Source of the DNA: Euonymus europaeus
Taxonomy: Eukaryota; Streptophyta; Magnoliopsida; Celastrales; Celastraceae
Assembly (NCBI GenBank): GCA_963580455.1
Contig: OY756963.1
Span: forward strand, 21,285,555 to 21,349,554
Reading direction: 5' to 3'
DNA length: 64,000 nucleotides
Part shown: in pieces, positions 51,826 to 63,500 of the stretch
How the letters are laid out: each line of letters starts with the position of its first letter
Numbering within the stretch: position 1 is the first letter of the stretch
Program-made: the position numbers and the translations under genes
The notes under the pieces: generated by a model
What the model was told of the DNA's origin: nothing
What the model saw: the letters and a program-made list of their open reading frames with translations, nothing else
Databases searched by the model: none

Positions 51826-52424
51826 TAAGGACTATGAATTGATAGCAGATTAATATCGATTACGCAGCGGTGATCGAGGTCCGTATTCGTAGACGGGTCG
51901 AAGCGGCTCCGTCTGGTCGTTCCTTCGTTCTTACTTCTTACCACTACCAGCGGGTAAACTGTGATGAGAGATTTTAAAAAAAAGAAGAATTTGACTGGAC
52001 AATACACTTTACTACGACTTTTTCCTCAAATAAAATAATTCTCTACGACTTTTTCCTGTTCGAATTAAAAAGCATATGATGACAGATCAGTCAAAGAAGC
52101 GTGATTTGATATTTTGATTTTCCGCGAAAGAGGCTAAGAGCTAATAAGCCGGGCCGGATCAGGGTCTTAAACTTGGGCCTAATTCAGTTGGGGCCTGATG
52201 AGGCAAACACAAAGCCCGATGGGCCAATTAATAGCTGGACGTAGAGGTGAAGTATTCATCATCTAATTGGGCCATCTGCTGCTCTTTAAACAAATTCGCA
52301 ACTTCAGCCAGATCTACATGCATAGAACAAATTATTTGGCCATAATTGGGTTTGTTTGTTGGGTTGATGACGAAGCCAGACCCAGTGTTAATTTTGATTT
52401 AGTTTTGTTGGATAATAGAAGAGT
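51826..52424. other. Shared upstream region of the NST1-like gene and the dead PUB gene
   Basis: Leader and promoter of the minus-strand NST1-like gene, then GGGCC-rich stretches near 52150-52230. No coding signal. Confidence 0.45.
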
Positions 52425-52525
52425 AGATGCTTAATTTTTTTAAAACAAGTAAAAATGTATATAAATTTATGTTTTGTTGATATTTGAAGACGTGTTTCGT
52501 TGATGTGAATAAATATGTGAGACCA
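52425..52525 (+). repeat. Dispersed repeat, copy 4, abutting the PUB remnant
   Basis: Contains TTTTGTTGATATTTGAAGAC, then TTTCGTTGATGTG and GTGAGACC, in the same order as copies near 12.9 and 17.1 kb. The recognisable PUB reading frame begins immediately after it, suggesting that this repeat marks the break that removed the N-terminus. Confidence 0.4.
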
Positions 52526-53086
52526 CTATGTCGATTATACGCAAATTGAAGCTCCTCGTGATCTTATTCGAGGAGTTACTTGGCAGTCCAAGATTTAATT
52601 TTCACTCTCTTTCGATTATGCTCTGTTTCGAGGAAATGTACATATTTTTGCAGAAAATCAAGGCTGTAATCAAGGATTGTTGTAATGGATGCAAGATGTG
52701 GTTATTGATGAAAAACGAGTTGGTAGCGGGAAGCTTTCATGAGTTGACGGTGGAATTGTCAACGATGTTGGATATATTTCCAGTTAAAGAGTTTGATTTA
52801 AACGAAGATGTGAAAGAGCTTCTTATTATGATCAGAAAGCGGAGTTCGTAGACCAAAGTCTACATAGATCCACAAGAAGATAGTCTCAAGTAGGAGGTAA
52901 AAACCATGCTTGATCGAATTAAGAGAGAGATTGTACTTGATCATTCAAAACTAGCATAAATTTTTGACAGGTTAGGGTTGTGCGATTCTTCAAGTTGTAG
53001 AGAAGAAATTGAGAACCTAGAAGACGAGGTTCGCAACCAAGTCGGCGAGAAATCCGAATCCGAGGTGGCGGCTTTGATCGGACTTA

Positions 53087-54192
53087 GATTAATACTACCG
53101 TTGATCACCGAAAGATATGTCATATTTCAATTTGGCCACTGATAGTTAAAAATGTCAGTTTGGTAGTCCAAAGCGTGAATTTGTTACAGATTGACCACTT
53201 AGTCAATTACAATTATACATATATTAAAAATAAATCATTCCTTTTAATTTCAAATTTGTTAAACCTAAATCTAGAAAGTTCCCAAAATTGGCTTCTCCTC
53301 TAGCTTAAAGCCTCTGTCAATTTCAAGAGATCGAGCTCTGCAAACATATATGAGTGTGTAGAATATATTCGTTCTATAATCATTGTCGATAGAAATTGAG
53401 TACATGATGGAAGTGGATTTACCTTCTTTTTCATCCTTTATCTTCATCCTCTGGATTTCTATCCGATTTTCTTGCTTTCATTGACTTATGGTAGGATCAA
53501 ATCCCTCAATTACTAATTTTCTTGGGAAGATACCATATGGGCTGGATCGATCTACCTAGTGATGCTATATATGAAAAGCTTGACGAAGGATCTAAGAAAA
53601 ACTACAGCAGCATAAATGGTGAAGGCATTCCATCAAGCCTCATAAACAGATGCAGCAAAAATCTCTTGGGCTGGTAAAGTATGGAAATCTCTTGCTCCAT
53701 CTTCTCTTTTCTTCCCATAGTTCGTCTTGATCCTTCACGAAAGTGTCCCTATGGATTTGACTTTGTGATAAAGAGTAAGATGATAGCTGATTTAGTGCTT
53801 TGTTACAGAGGGGGATCTGGTGGAGAGATGCAAGTTCTGGTGGAGAGACAGCTGGGCAGATGAAATTGCTATGTTTAGGGTGTCAATCTCAATCGTTGGT
53901 TAGATCTAACGGATGTGATTAAACATGTTTTTAATTTTGTTTCAAAATATTTATGTTATTTATTTTATTGTAACTCTATTTGCCACATAAGAGACATAGA
54001 TTGCCATGTAATCTATATTTAATAGTCAACCTGCCATATAGGCAGGATGACTGCTCAATTTTATTAAAAACTTACCAAGTGATCATTCTTTAACAAATTC
54101 ACACTTAGGATTACCAAATTGTCATTTTTTTTATTATCAGTGACCAAATTAAAATATGACATATCTTTCGGTGATCAACAATAATATAAATC
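53087..54192. mobile_element. TIR DNA element inserted in the PUB remnant
   Basis: The two ends are inverted copies over more than 100 bases. They share GTTGATCACCGAAAGATATG, then TCATATT, then AATTTGG and CACTGAT, then GTGAATTTGTTA. The similarity extends outward to GATT. It interrupts the PUB frame between the UND domain and the U-box. The interior encodes no transposase; short frames near 53.5-53.9 kb were not identified. Flanks ATCGGACTT and ATCGGATTC are candidate target duplications (7 of 9), but they do not sit symmetrically, so the exact ends are unresolved. Probably Mutator-like. Confidence 0.75.
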
Positions 54193-54570
54193 GGATTCTT
54201 TTGCAACGCAAAATGTGTCGTTTATGGACCATCAACGATGTTAAGCTCCAATTACCACCACTGACATCAAAAATGGATATCGGAGATGAATGATCCGTCA
54301 GACTTCCAATGCCCGATAAGCCTCGAGCTTATGCGAGACTCAGTGGTCGTGGCGACAGGTCAGACGTACGATCACGGGTCTATCAACTTGTGGATTGAAT
54401 TGGGACATAACATGTGTCCCAAGACATGTCAGAACCTGGCCTATAACAACATGATGTGTGACCTTGCTTTCAAGAATCTAATAGCCATGTGGTGCCACCA
54501 GCACTGAATACCTTTTGAAATCGCTTACAGCATACAAAAGTTAAACAGCGTTAGAAAGAGCAAGGCCGCG

Positions 54571-56820
54571 TTGGAGGCTACTAAGATGACAACGTCTTTT
54601 TTGGTCAACAAACTCTGCATCTCGCAGTCAGTTAAAGGTATCTCTTCTTCGTTTATCACCCTTATTCCCAAAGTTGCTGGTGCTGATTGTTTAAAAGATT
54701 TTCGGCCAATAAGTCTAATCAGCAGCCTTTATAAAATCATCTCTAAATGCTTAGCTAATAGGATGACAAGTTGTATCAGTTCGGTCATAAGTGAGCATCA
54801 ATCTGGGTTTATTAAAGGCAGGCAGATCATGGATTCAATATTAGTGGCAAATGAAGTTGTTCATTCGGTTAAAAAAAGAAGACTGAAAGGCTTTATATGG
54901 AAGATAGATTTTGAGAAAGCGTTTGATTCGGTTCAGTGGGCTTACCTGGATAAAATTCAAGATGCTATGGGATTTGGGTTTAAGTGGCGAAGATGGCTTT
55001 CAGAGTGTGTGAAATCTGCAAAAGCTTCAGTTTTAGTGAATGGTTCTCCAACTGAAGAAGTCACTTTTCAAAGAGGGATTAGACAAGGGGATCCTTTATC
55101 CCCATTCTTATTCATTATGGCGGCAAAGGGGCTTCACCAATTAATTAAAAAAGCTAGTGAAATGGGATTGATTTCAGGGCTCAGTGTTAAGCAACAAGGG
55201 AGCAGTGTGACTCATCTTCAATATGCGGACGACACTATTATGTTTAGTACTCAAGATAGAATCAGCATGTTAAATCTGAAAAGGGTTCTTCGTTGTTTTG
55301 AATTATTGTCAGGTCTGAAGGTTAATTATCACAAATCCACCTTAGTTGGAATCAACATGACAACTGATGAAGTAAAAGACATGGCAGATTTTTTAAAATG
55401 CAAACATGGCTTCATTCCTATGAATTATTTGGGTCTTCCACTGGGCGGTAACATGAAAAAAGCTTCACTATGGGATTCGGTGATCTCTAGAGTTGACTCT
55501 AGATTATCCCAATGGAAATCAAAACTTTTATCAGTAGGTGGTCGATTGACTTTGATCAAGGCAGTGTTAAATAGCCTTCCAGTTTATTATCTTTCTTTGT
55601 TCAAAATCCCGAGTGGAGTTGCAAAGAAATTAGAAACGCTGCAAAAAAAATTTCTTTGGGGAAGTGTTGAAGGGAGGAAGAAAATTCATTGTATTAAATG
55701 GGAGCAGGTGGTAAAATCAAAGCGATTGGGGGGCACTGGGATTGGTTCAATTCTGGATAAAAATAAAGCTTTGCTCTTTAAGTGGATTTGGAGATACAAC
55801 AAGTCCCAAGCTTCTTCTAACGTGATGTGGAAAAATGTTATTCAAGAAAAATATAGTCTGCCAAATACAATTCTTCAGCACAATAATGCTTCATTTTTAT
55901 CTCCTCTTTGGAGAAATATTGAGAGTCTCATGGTTCCGGACAGGGGGAATGTTGAAAGAGCTATCAATGAGGGGCTTGCTTTTAGTGTGGGGAATGGGGA
56001 ATCTATTAAATTTTGGGAGGATACTTGGATTGGAGAATTGCCTCTTAATGTTAATTTCCAGCGGCTGGCATCGCTCTCCAATATGCAAAACCAACCAATT
56101 CAAAATTTTGGGTTTTGGGATGGCATCAAATGGAATTGGGTTCTTTCATGGAGAAGAGATTTGTTTGTGTGGGAGGAAGAGATGGAAGATCAGCTTATAA
56201 GTTTGCTTGCTGGAGCAGTGATTTGCCCTCAAAAAAGAGACAAGATAATTTGGAAGCATAAAGTGGATGGGAATTGTTCAGTTAAATCCTTATCGAATGC
56301 CTCAGAGATCAAAGATTTAAATCTTGTGTCATTTTCTTCTAGCAAAGTATGGAAAGGGTGGTCTCCTCCCAAAGTTGAATTCTTTCTTTGGGTTGCACTT
56401 CAAGGTCGAATCAATACTCGGGAGCGCCTTCAAAAATTGGGTATCATTTCTGTAAGTAATGCCAACTGTCCTTTTTGCAATCGCGTAACTGAATCCTATA
56501 ATCATTTATTGTTGCATTGTGATGGGCCAAATCAGATTTGGAATAAAGTGTTGAAATGGTGGGGTGCTTCATGGTGTATTCCCAACACTGTTGATAATCT
56601 TTTTGAACAATGGAGCTTTTTTGCTGTTGGTAAGAAACAATTCCAAGTGTGGTACATGTTTTCTGCCATTATGTGGACCATTTGGACCGAGAGGAACAAC
56701 GTCATTTTCAACAATAAACAAGTAGATTGGGAGAGTGTGCATTACTTGATCTTCATTCGATTTGGGTTGTGGCTTAAGGCTCTTAGAATTCCTTTCCCTT
56801 CAATGGGCCAGAGCTCTTAA
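54571..56820 (+). CDS. LINE reverse transcriptase frame fused to PUB codons
   Basis: A 749-codon open frame with the first ATG in PUB linker sequence (EATKMTTSFLVNKL, about 21 residues). It runs without a break into the LINE reverse transcriptase at about 54635. The join is an accident of insertion phase. The upstream stop at 54505 isolates it from the U-box. The RT fingers are cut off at the N-terminus and endonuclease is lacking, so activity is unlikely. The long intact frame indicates a young insertion. Confidence 0.85.
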   Translation: MEATKMTTSFLVNKLCISQSVKGISSSFITLIPKVAGADCLKDFRPISLISSLYKIISKCLANRMTSCISSVISEHQSGFIKGRQIMDSILVANEVVHSVKKRRLKGFIWKIDFEKAFDSVQWAYLDKIQDAMGFGFKWRRWLSECVKSAKASVLVNGSPTEEVTFQRGIRQGDPLSPFLFIMAAKGLHQLIKKASEMGLISGLSVKQQGSSVTHLQYADDTIMFSTQDRISMLNLKRVLRCFELLSGLKVNYHKSTLVGINMTTDEVKDMADFLKCKHGFIPMNYLGLPLGGNMKKASLWDSVISRVDSRLSQWKSKLLSVGGRLTLIKAVLNSLPVYYLSLFKIPSGVAKKLETLQKKFLWGSVEGRKKIHCIKWEQVVKSKRLGGTGIGSILDKNKALLFKWIWRYNKSQASSNVMWKNVIQEKYSLPNTILQHNNASFLSPLWRNIESLMVPDRGNVERAINEGLAFSVGNGESIKFWEDTWIGELPLNVNFQRLASLSNMQNQPIQNFGFWDGIKWNWVLSWRRDLFVWEEEMEDQLISLLAGAVICPQKRDKIIWKHKVDGNCSVKSLSNASEIKDLNLVSFSSSKVWKGWSPPKVEFFLWVALQGRINTRERLQKLGIISVSNANCPFCNRVTESYNHLLLHCDGPNQIWNKVLKWWGASWCIPNTVDNLFEQWSFFAVGKKQFQVWYMFSAIMWTIWTERNNVIFNNKQVDWESVHYLIFIRFGLWLKALRIPFPSMGQSS

Positions 56821-57912
56821 ACTCTTCAGATGGGTTAAAATTCAAATCCTCACTTCACCATACCTTGAGACCCCCATTAAATTGGATCAATCCTCCTTCA
56901 GGATATTTAAAGTGGAACACGGATGGATCTTGCAAAGATTCGAGATGTGGTTTAGGAGGGGTGTTACGTGACGTGAATGGCTCCTTCTTGTGCATTTTTT
57001 CAGGTCCTTGTATGGGATCAAATGCGAATTCGGCAGAGCTGAAAGCAATCAAAACTGCTCTTGAGATATCGGCGGAACATGGCTTCAATGACACAATGAA
57101 TATTATCATAGAGTCAGATTCTCAGAATGCAATCAATTGGCTGACAGAAAATTCTTCTCATCCATGGCAGCTTGATCAAGTTTTTAACGCAATTTCCAAT
57201 TTATCTAACATTCTTCACTCAGTCAGTTTCAATCATACTTGGAGGGAAGCTAACTCGGTAGCCGATGCACTTGCAAAACAAGGTGTTGAAAGAGACCACA
57301 TGTTCGTAGCATGGCTACAAGAAATTATTTAAGTCTTTCTTGTCTCATCTCTGGTTATGGTTGTTCATATCTGGTTGGCTGGTTGTGTTCTTTTTTGGGG
57401 CCTTCAATGCTTTCGTTTTGCAGGTGGAAGTTGGTGTTTGTGTTGGTTTCGATTCCCCATCATAAGGAGGGCTCTTGTCTGAAGGTGTTTTGCGAAGGTC
57501 TTGGTGGTTTGGAGGAGCTATGAGTTGGTTTATTTTGTTCTTGAATTCTGCAGTTAGTTTTGGAGTTAGTTTTGGTTGGCAAAGGTTAAAGTGAAGTGAT
57601 CTTGGCTTTTTTAGAGTGGCTGGGCAGTGAGCTTCTTCTCTTCTTTTTGTTGGTTTTTGCATGATTTTCTGGGCAGTGGGCTTCTTCTCTTTTCTTGGTT
57701 TATTTGCTAGATTTTCTTGATTTTTTATTCTTGTCTTTGTTGTTCTTTTAGTTTAGTTTTTGTCTTAGTTTTAGTTTCTAGTTTCGGTTGGTCTTGTATG
57801 TTTTTTTGGTAGCTTGTTCTTCTAACTTGTAACTTCAGTATTCCTCCGCCATAAACGAGGATAATTAATAAATTCAACGAGATACCGCCCTCATTTATCA
57901 AAAAAAAAAAAA
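54635..57912 (+). mobile_element. 5'-truncated LINE inserted in the PUB gene
   Basis: Inserted in plus orientation in the linker after the U-box. It starts inside the reverse transcriptase (ISSSFITLIPK) and has no ORF1 or endonuclease. RT motifs follow: DFRPISLISSLYKII, HQSGFIKGRQ, KIDFEKAFDSVQW, GIRQGDPLSPFLF and the catalytic LQYADD at 55219-55236. The zf-RVT segment (PKVEFFLWVALQGRINTRERL, CPFC...H...C) comes next. The frame ends at 56820. The RNase H domain continues in another frame, 56865-57332 (WNTDGSCKDSRCGLGG, ESDSQNAINWL, WREANSVADALAKQG), so one frameshift lies near 56800. A 550-bp 3' UTR ends in a 13-A tail at 57900-57912, after which PUB sequence resumes. No clear target duplication was seen. 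Confidence 0.92.
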
Positions 57913-58763
57913 CATTGTTGTTTGCGAGCTTTGGATTCTAGCAAAAGAAAACTCAGATAACCGAGCTTGCATCGCAAAGGCCCAGGCTATTCCCTTGCTT
58001 GTAATGTACTTAGGCTCGGATGTTGCTTCAAAGCTGCCCAACCTACAAGTCAACGCCGTCACGCGTCACGACAATTCTCAACGTCTCCATCCTCCAAGCA
58101 AATAAAACTAGGTTCGTCGAGACTGACGGAGCATTAAACGACGTCATAGAGGTGCTATGATCGAGTGCCACGTGGGAGGCGAAGGGCAATGCAGCCGCTA
58201 CGATATCCAGTCTGTCTGGCATCCACTTGTATAGGAAGAAACTAGGGAGGAAGACACATGTCGTAAAAGGCCTGACGGATTTGGCTAGAGATGGGCCCAC
58301 GAGTTCGAGAAGGGATGCCATGGTGGCAATTTTAAATTTAGCAGGAGACTGTGAGACAGTTGGGAAGTTAGTTAGGGGAGGAGCGGTGGAGATGGCGATT
58401 GACGCGATGAACGCGTTACTGGAAGAGGCAGTGAACATTTTAGAAGCGGTGGTGAGAAGAGGTGCAGCCCGAAGTGCAATCAGAAAACTGGGTTTGTTAC
58501 TAAGAGAGGGATCAGACATTACGAGAGGAAGTGTCGCCGCAACTGTGGTTACAATTTGTCGAAAAGGGGGTTCGAAGATGGTAGGAGAATTGGCGACGAT
58601 ACGAGGAACTGAGACAATGATTTGGGAATTGATGGCCATGGGTGTGGGGGCAGTGAGGGAAAGAAGGAAGGCAGGGACATTGTTAAGGATACTAAGAAGA
58701 TGGGCTGTCAGACTAGATTGTCAGCTAATGGAGGGATATGGTAGTACAACTTTGACAACCTAA

Positions 58764-59458
58764 ATTTTATTCTTTTTCATTTATTTATTTTTTGCATAAT
58801 TTTTCTTTCTTTCCATTCTCGTGTTTCGTTTAAATTGTAAATAATGTAATTTGTTCAAATTGATGCTCACTTGATAAAAAATCAAAATTGATATTGATAA
58901 CAAGTTCTTATAAGTATTAGGATGAGTTCGTGTGACACCCCTCCAACCCACATTTTGTTTGTAAAAAAAAAAAAAAAAAGTTATAGAAAATGAACACCTG
59001 ACCTTCTTTCCATATGAATCTTGGCCTGATACTGATATAAGGGCCAAAAGAGCAGCTAAAAATGGGCTTATAAGGGGGAAGCTAAATGACGGGCTCTTGG
59101 AACAAATTTTTGATCTTTTAGTGGGCTTTGAAAATGAAATTTTTTTGCCTTGATAGTGGACATTTCTATAGGCCCGCCTAAGGCCGATGGGATAGGCCTT
59201 AGACGGACCTATATGTTTGATAAAAAGTTTCGTGCATGTCCACTTAACATCTCGAGTTTAGACTTATATGCATATGCCTTGTAAAGTTATAATAACTATT
59301 TCTCTCTTTCGGCCAATATTTCTTCTGTCGTGGATCCCACCCAGCAATTCCATTCTCTCTATTTATCTTCCAACACTCACAAGTCACAAACAACAAAAGC
59401 AGAGAGACTCCTCCTTATTGAGTACATCTAGACCAGATTTTAGAGAGAGTCTGCTGTG
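58764..59458. other. PUB 3' flank and OFP promoter
   Basis: AT-rich sequence with a run of 17 A at about 58964-58979. It ends with the C/T- and A-rich leader of the OVATE gene. No other gene seen. Confidence 0.5.
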
Positions 59459-60553
59459 ATGGGGAAATTCAAGTTTAGATTGTCAGGTATGATACCACAT
59501 GCCTGGTTTTACAAGCTAAAGGAGATGGGCAGACCCAGAAACCATAATGCTCATCCTAGAAAGCAACAAAATGCTTCTACTACAACATCAGTTTCAACAT
59601 CTACTACACAGCAACTCAACCCAAATCAACCCCACCATCACCACTCTTATCCTAGAAAGTCATACTACATTAACAGAGAGCTTATTCCATGCGAGTCTAG
59701 ATTTCACAATTCTCCCACAAACCCAAAAGTCTCGGACACAAATTTGCCTGACCCACCAAGAAAATCTTCCAACCAAAAACACAGGCAAAGACGAAACAGA
59801 AACTCACCGACGCTTGTGAGCTCCTCTGTTTCTGCTGGTTGCAGCTGCCACGCTACAATTCGGACTACAGTGGACTCTCCATTGGAGTCCTCACCTTCTC
59901 CTGGTCTCTCCGGTGTCTCTTCCGATGAGCCTGAACTTCAATTCTCATCAACACCACAACCACCAGTACCGGAATTCATGTCTGACATAGGGTGTGAAAA
60001 ACATCCAAATCCCAATAACGGAGACATCGTAATCGATGTGGGTGACAAGTTTTCGTTAACAAAATTGAATAATCTTGATGGGTTTGATCAAATTTCCAAT
60101 CTTGATCTTCCCCCAGTCACAACCAAGCCTTCAAAATCGAGTGAAGCAATGACCAAATGCAGAAAGAACTCTGCACCCATTACAGTGAAAGAGCAGAAAA
60201 CAAGTCCTGTCATCAAAAGACTCTCTGCAACCTCGCCTGGAGTGAGATTAAGAATCAGTTCTCCGAGACTGGTGAACAGGAAAACTCAGGGAAGGAAGAG
60301 TGTATCATCGAATTCGAGCTCGAGACGGAGGCTCTCTGATAGTCTTGCAATTGTGAAATCCTCCTTCAACCCCAAGAAAGATTTCAGGGATTCAATGGTG
60401 GAGATGATTATGGAGAACAAGATCCGTGCATCGAAAGAGTTGGAGGAGCTTCTAGCCTGTTATCTTTTACTGAATTCTACTGAGTACCATGATCTCATTA
60501 TCAAGGTTTTCAAGCAAATCTGGTTCGATTTAACAGAAATCCGGGTGAAGTAG
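59459..60553 (+). CDS. OFP: OVATE family protein, transcriptional repressor
   Basis: One intronless frame of 364 residues. The N-terminus [20 protein letters not shown] with a following basic patch is the DNA-binding/nuclear region of the OFP1-5 group. The middle is Ser/Pro/Asn-rich and disordered. The C-terminal OVATE domain spans about 300-360: [19 protein letters not shown], then [20 protein letters not shown], then [20 protein letters not shown]. OFPs repress transcription with KNOX and BELL homeodomain partners and limit cell elongation; in tomato, OVATE shapes fruit. The start is the ATG at 59459; the family begins MGK, and the frame upstream has only a non-ATG codon. It lies about 700 bases after the dead PUB gene, as I recall for Arabidopsis OFP1. 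Confidence 0.94.
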   Translation: MGKFKFRLSGMIPHAWFYKLKEMGRPRNHNAHPRKQQNASTTTSVSTSTTQQLNPNQPHHHHSYPRKSYYINRELIPCESRFHNSPTNPKVSDTNLPDPPRKSSNQKHRQRRNRNSPTLVSSSVSAGCSCHATIRTTVDSPLESSPSPGLSGVSSDEPELQFSSTPQPPVPEFMSDIGCEKHPNPNNGDIVIDVGDKFSLTKLNNLDGFDQISNLDLPPVTTKPSKSSEAMTKCRKNSAPITVKEQKTSPVIKRLSATSPGVRLRISSPRLVNRKTQGRKSVSSNSSSRRRLSDSLAIVKSSFNPKKDFRDSMVEMIMENKIRASKELEELLACYLLLNSTEYHDLIIKVFKQIWFDLTEIRVK

Positions 60554-63500
60554 TGGAATTTTCAATTATACACCACTGCTGTTAAGAACCTTCAACGGTA
60601 TTGTTGCATAAATAATTCCTGTAAAGAGCAGAGCAGTGATTGATAATTAGTAAAACCAGCAACTTAATCAGCTTGTTTTGCGTCTACAGTAATGATAACT
60701 TCTTGTTATAATTGTAATATTAATGTGTTTGTTTTATATATATCAGATACAATACTGACGATTCCTTCTCCCAAAACTACACCATCTTGATTTCTCCACA
60801 ATAAAGGTTAAACAAATTGAAAAAACGTTGAAGGTGTATCTCTCTGGGCAATTTATTCAGTCTCTCTCGACATTCTTCAATGTCCTGACTGTTCGCGGAA
60901 CAGTAAGAAGGATATGTCTAATCATCCGCTTTTGAAAGAAATCCAATAATTTCTTAGGAATCGTACATGATTCATTCGTTTTTTTTTCCTCGAGAGATGA
61001 ACAGAACTTCATTCTTCAAACATGAATATTAACAATTTAAAGTTAAAAATCGAATTCCCTGCAAATAACCAAGAACAATACATCAGTACATTGTGTTTTC
61101 GTTTTCGTTTTCGAAAATATTTTTATAATTTTCTTTGGTTGTTTATCCTTTCCTACATGGGTGGTGGTGTTCTCTCCTCTTTGAGACAGTGGGAGTATTT
61201 TTCTCCTTTATGGGATTTGTTGCTCATTTGGAGAGTGGTTTTTCTTATAAAAAATTAGTATTATTAAAAATAATAATAATGTACTGATGTAGACTTCAGA
61301 GTAACATGTGTTGAATTTCATTATTTTTTTCTTGAAACTATTTACAATAGAGTCAATTTGTGTGAAAAGAAAAGCACCAAACTTTTGTTGTCTCTTTCTA
61401 AGACAAAAGAGTGTGAAAATTGGCACACCAAACCAATAAAATAATAAAAATTGTTATTTTTATCCTTTTCAAAATATATTTGAACAGGGATATCCCTGAT
61501 TTTGTGGCTACAGTAATTTTTGTCTTTATTCTTGGACCAAAAACACCTTTGATTATTTGACAAACCCATGTAATAAACATGTAACAACACAGTATGGCAA
61601 GCTAGAAAATCAGAAGTAGGAGCTCAAAAAAATAGTATAAATACTTGTGTCAAGATGTTTTTTCTAACCGTGATCGACACCAGATAAGTTTATTCCTTAG
61701 AAGCTGATATGAGTTTAAAATCAGAACCGAACATTGTAAATCGAATCATGACTAATGCGTGACTTCAAATATATTACTTTAGGTGAAAATGAAATTCGGT
61801 ACCTCCTAAATCAATGAGGTTTGGTTTGACCTAAAAAAATTGATTTTTGTCAAGACGTCGGTTATGGTTACGAATCACTTTCTCCACAAACATCTATGAC
61901 TACTAAATATTAATATACAAGGTAGAATTGATTTCGTATGAATTAAAAAATATGACAAGATAATGAAATTAAATTTTTTAATCAGGAAAATTTTCTTTGT
62001 TATGAATATTCTGCTTGTTGTGCTTGACAAAAAAAAAAAAAAAAAAAGGGTGTGTGTGGGCAAGCCGCAAGGGGAGACCAAGTCAAATTTAAAAATATTG
62101 AAAGATAAACATTTTGCATTAGTTGAAGCTGTGCAGTAGTAGGAGATGGCTGGTGAGGGTATATATTCGGGAATGGCTCGTTGTAATGTTATTTAGAAAT
62201 AACAATTTTTTTTTTTGATAAATGTGTCGTGTTTCCACGAATTCAATTACACATATATTTTTTTCAAAATAAAAAATAAATTCAACATTAAAAAATGACA
62301 ATTCTACGCCATCGGATATATATTTAGAACACTCAATACTTATATCACGAAATTTAAACTCTTTCAAATGAGAAAAATAAAATAAAATTCCTTATCCCGA
62401 ATATTACTACACATTCATAAAAAAATTGAAAAAATTGGTTCCTATGAATTATTATCATATTAAAGCAGAGCCTGCTCTAATTTTTATTACAAGGCAACCC
62501 ATATATATTTGGGTGGAATTCCGACATTTTTTAGGTCTTTAGGCCGGTGCCACTGCCAGTCTGCTAGGTTTCCAGTTATTATATTGCTGCAACTCTTAAA
62601 TGGTAAAAAAATGGAAAGTCCAAACCCCTAGGCTAGAACCTATGCCCTAGCCTAGGAACATTGGGTCTTCTAGTTTTTCAGATTCCGCTGTAAATCTCCT
62701 CAAAACAAAAAAAAATTATTTTAGTTTTCAAAAATTATGAATATATTTTGATTAAAATTACGAGTCTGATCATATATTATTTGTGTCAAACAAAAATCAA
62801 ATGAATCATAAAAAAATATAAAAATTTCAAACTATTAAATATAAACGCAAAACATTTCATGACAGTTTCAACATTCATTAGATTTTTGTTTGACAAAAAT
62901 AATATAACATTGAATTTGTAATTCCGATAAAAATCCATTCATTGTTTTCGAAAAATAAAATAAAATTTTTCATCACACGAAAATAGGGTTACCGCAGATC
63001 TGCTGTAGCTAGCCTAATAGCTTGGGATAAAAGAAAGTGCACGTGTGGGAGACAAAAATCTGGGCGAATCAAGGCCACTGGAGAGCTTATATGACTTATG
63101 TGGCATAAATGATTGATGATCCCTACTATTTTTTCGCTGATATGTCTCTATTCCAACTTTACTATATTATTATTATGATTATTATGTCCTCACAAAGGAC
63201 ATAAACCTATAATGTTTTCAACATAAATAGACGCCAATTTATATAGATACATATGTATATATATATATATATCACGTCCGTGCATGTCCATGAAAACTAT
63301 AAGTCGATGGTCGATCGGGGTAGTGTACTACATGTATCAATTCATCCGTATTAAATATATATTGACTTTATAAGTATTGGCCGACACAAGATTTGAGATT
63401 ACTAGGATACAAAAATAGGAATCCGGGGGCTATCTGGGAGTCGCTATGCGGTATATCTGTCCGGTAATTAATCTTAGCCGTTAGTTCTTATATATTTTGG

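Larger units (their letters stand above)
52528..58763 (+). pseudogene. U-box/ARM-repeat E3 ubiquitin ligase (PUB) pseudogene with two nested insertions
   Basis: Three collinear pieces of one plant U-box protein survive. 52528-53090 encodes the N-terminal UND-type domain (SIIRKLKLLVILFEELL, SFHELTVELSTMLDI, GLCDSSSCREEIENLEDEV). 54193-54634 encodes the U-box (DFQCPISLELMRDSVVVATG, then TYDHGSINLWIELGHNMCP) and linker. 57913-58763 encodes ARM repeats (NRACIAKAQAIPLL, YRKKLGRKTHVVKGL, ARDGPTSSRRDAMVAILNLA). Breaks in the otherwise continuous frame: three stops in the UND part between 52849 and 52968 (TAG, TAG, TAA), TGA after the U-box at 54505, a 4-nt insertion near 58062, and a TGA near 58159. 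The final 178 codons are still open. Members of this type (PUB16/PUB21) attach ubiquitin with E2 help. Position beside an OVATE gene matches, from memory, At5g01830/At5g01840. Confidence 0.9.
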
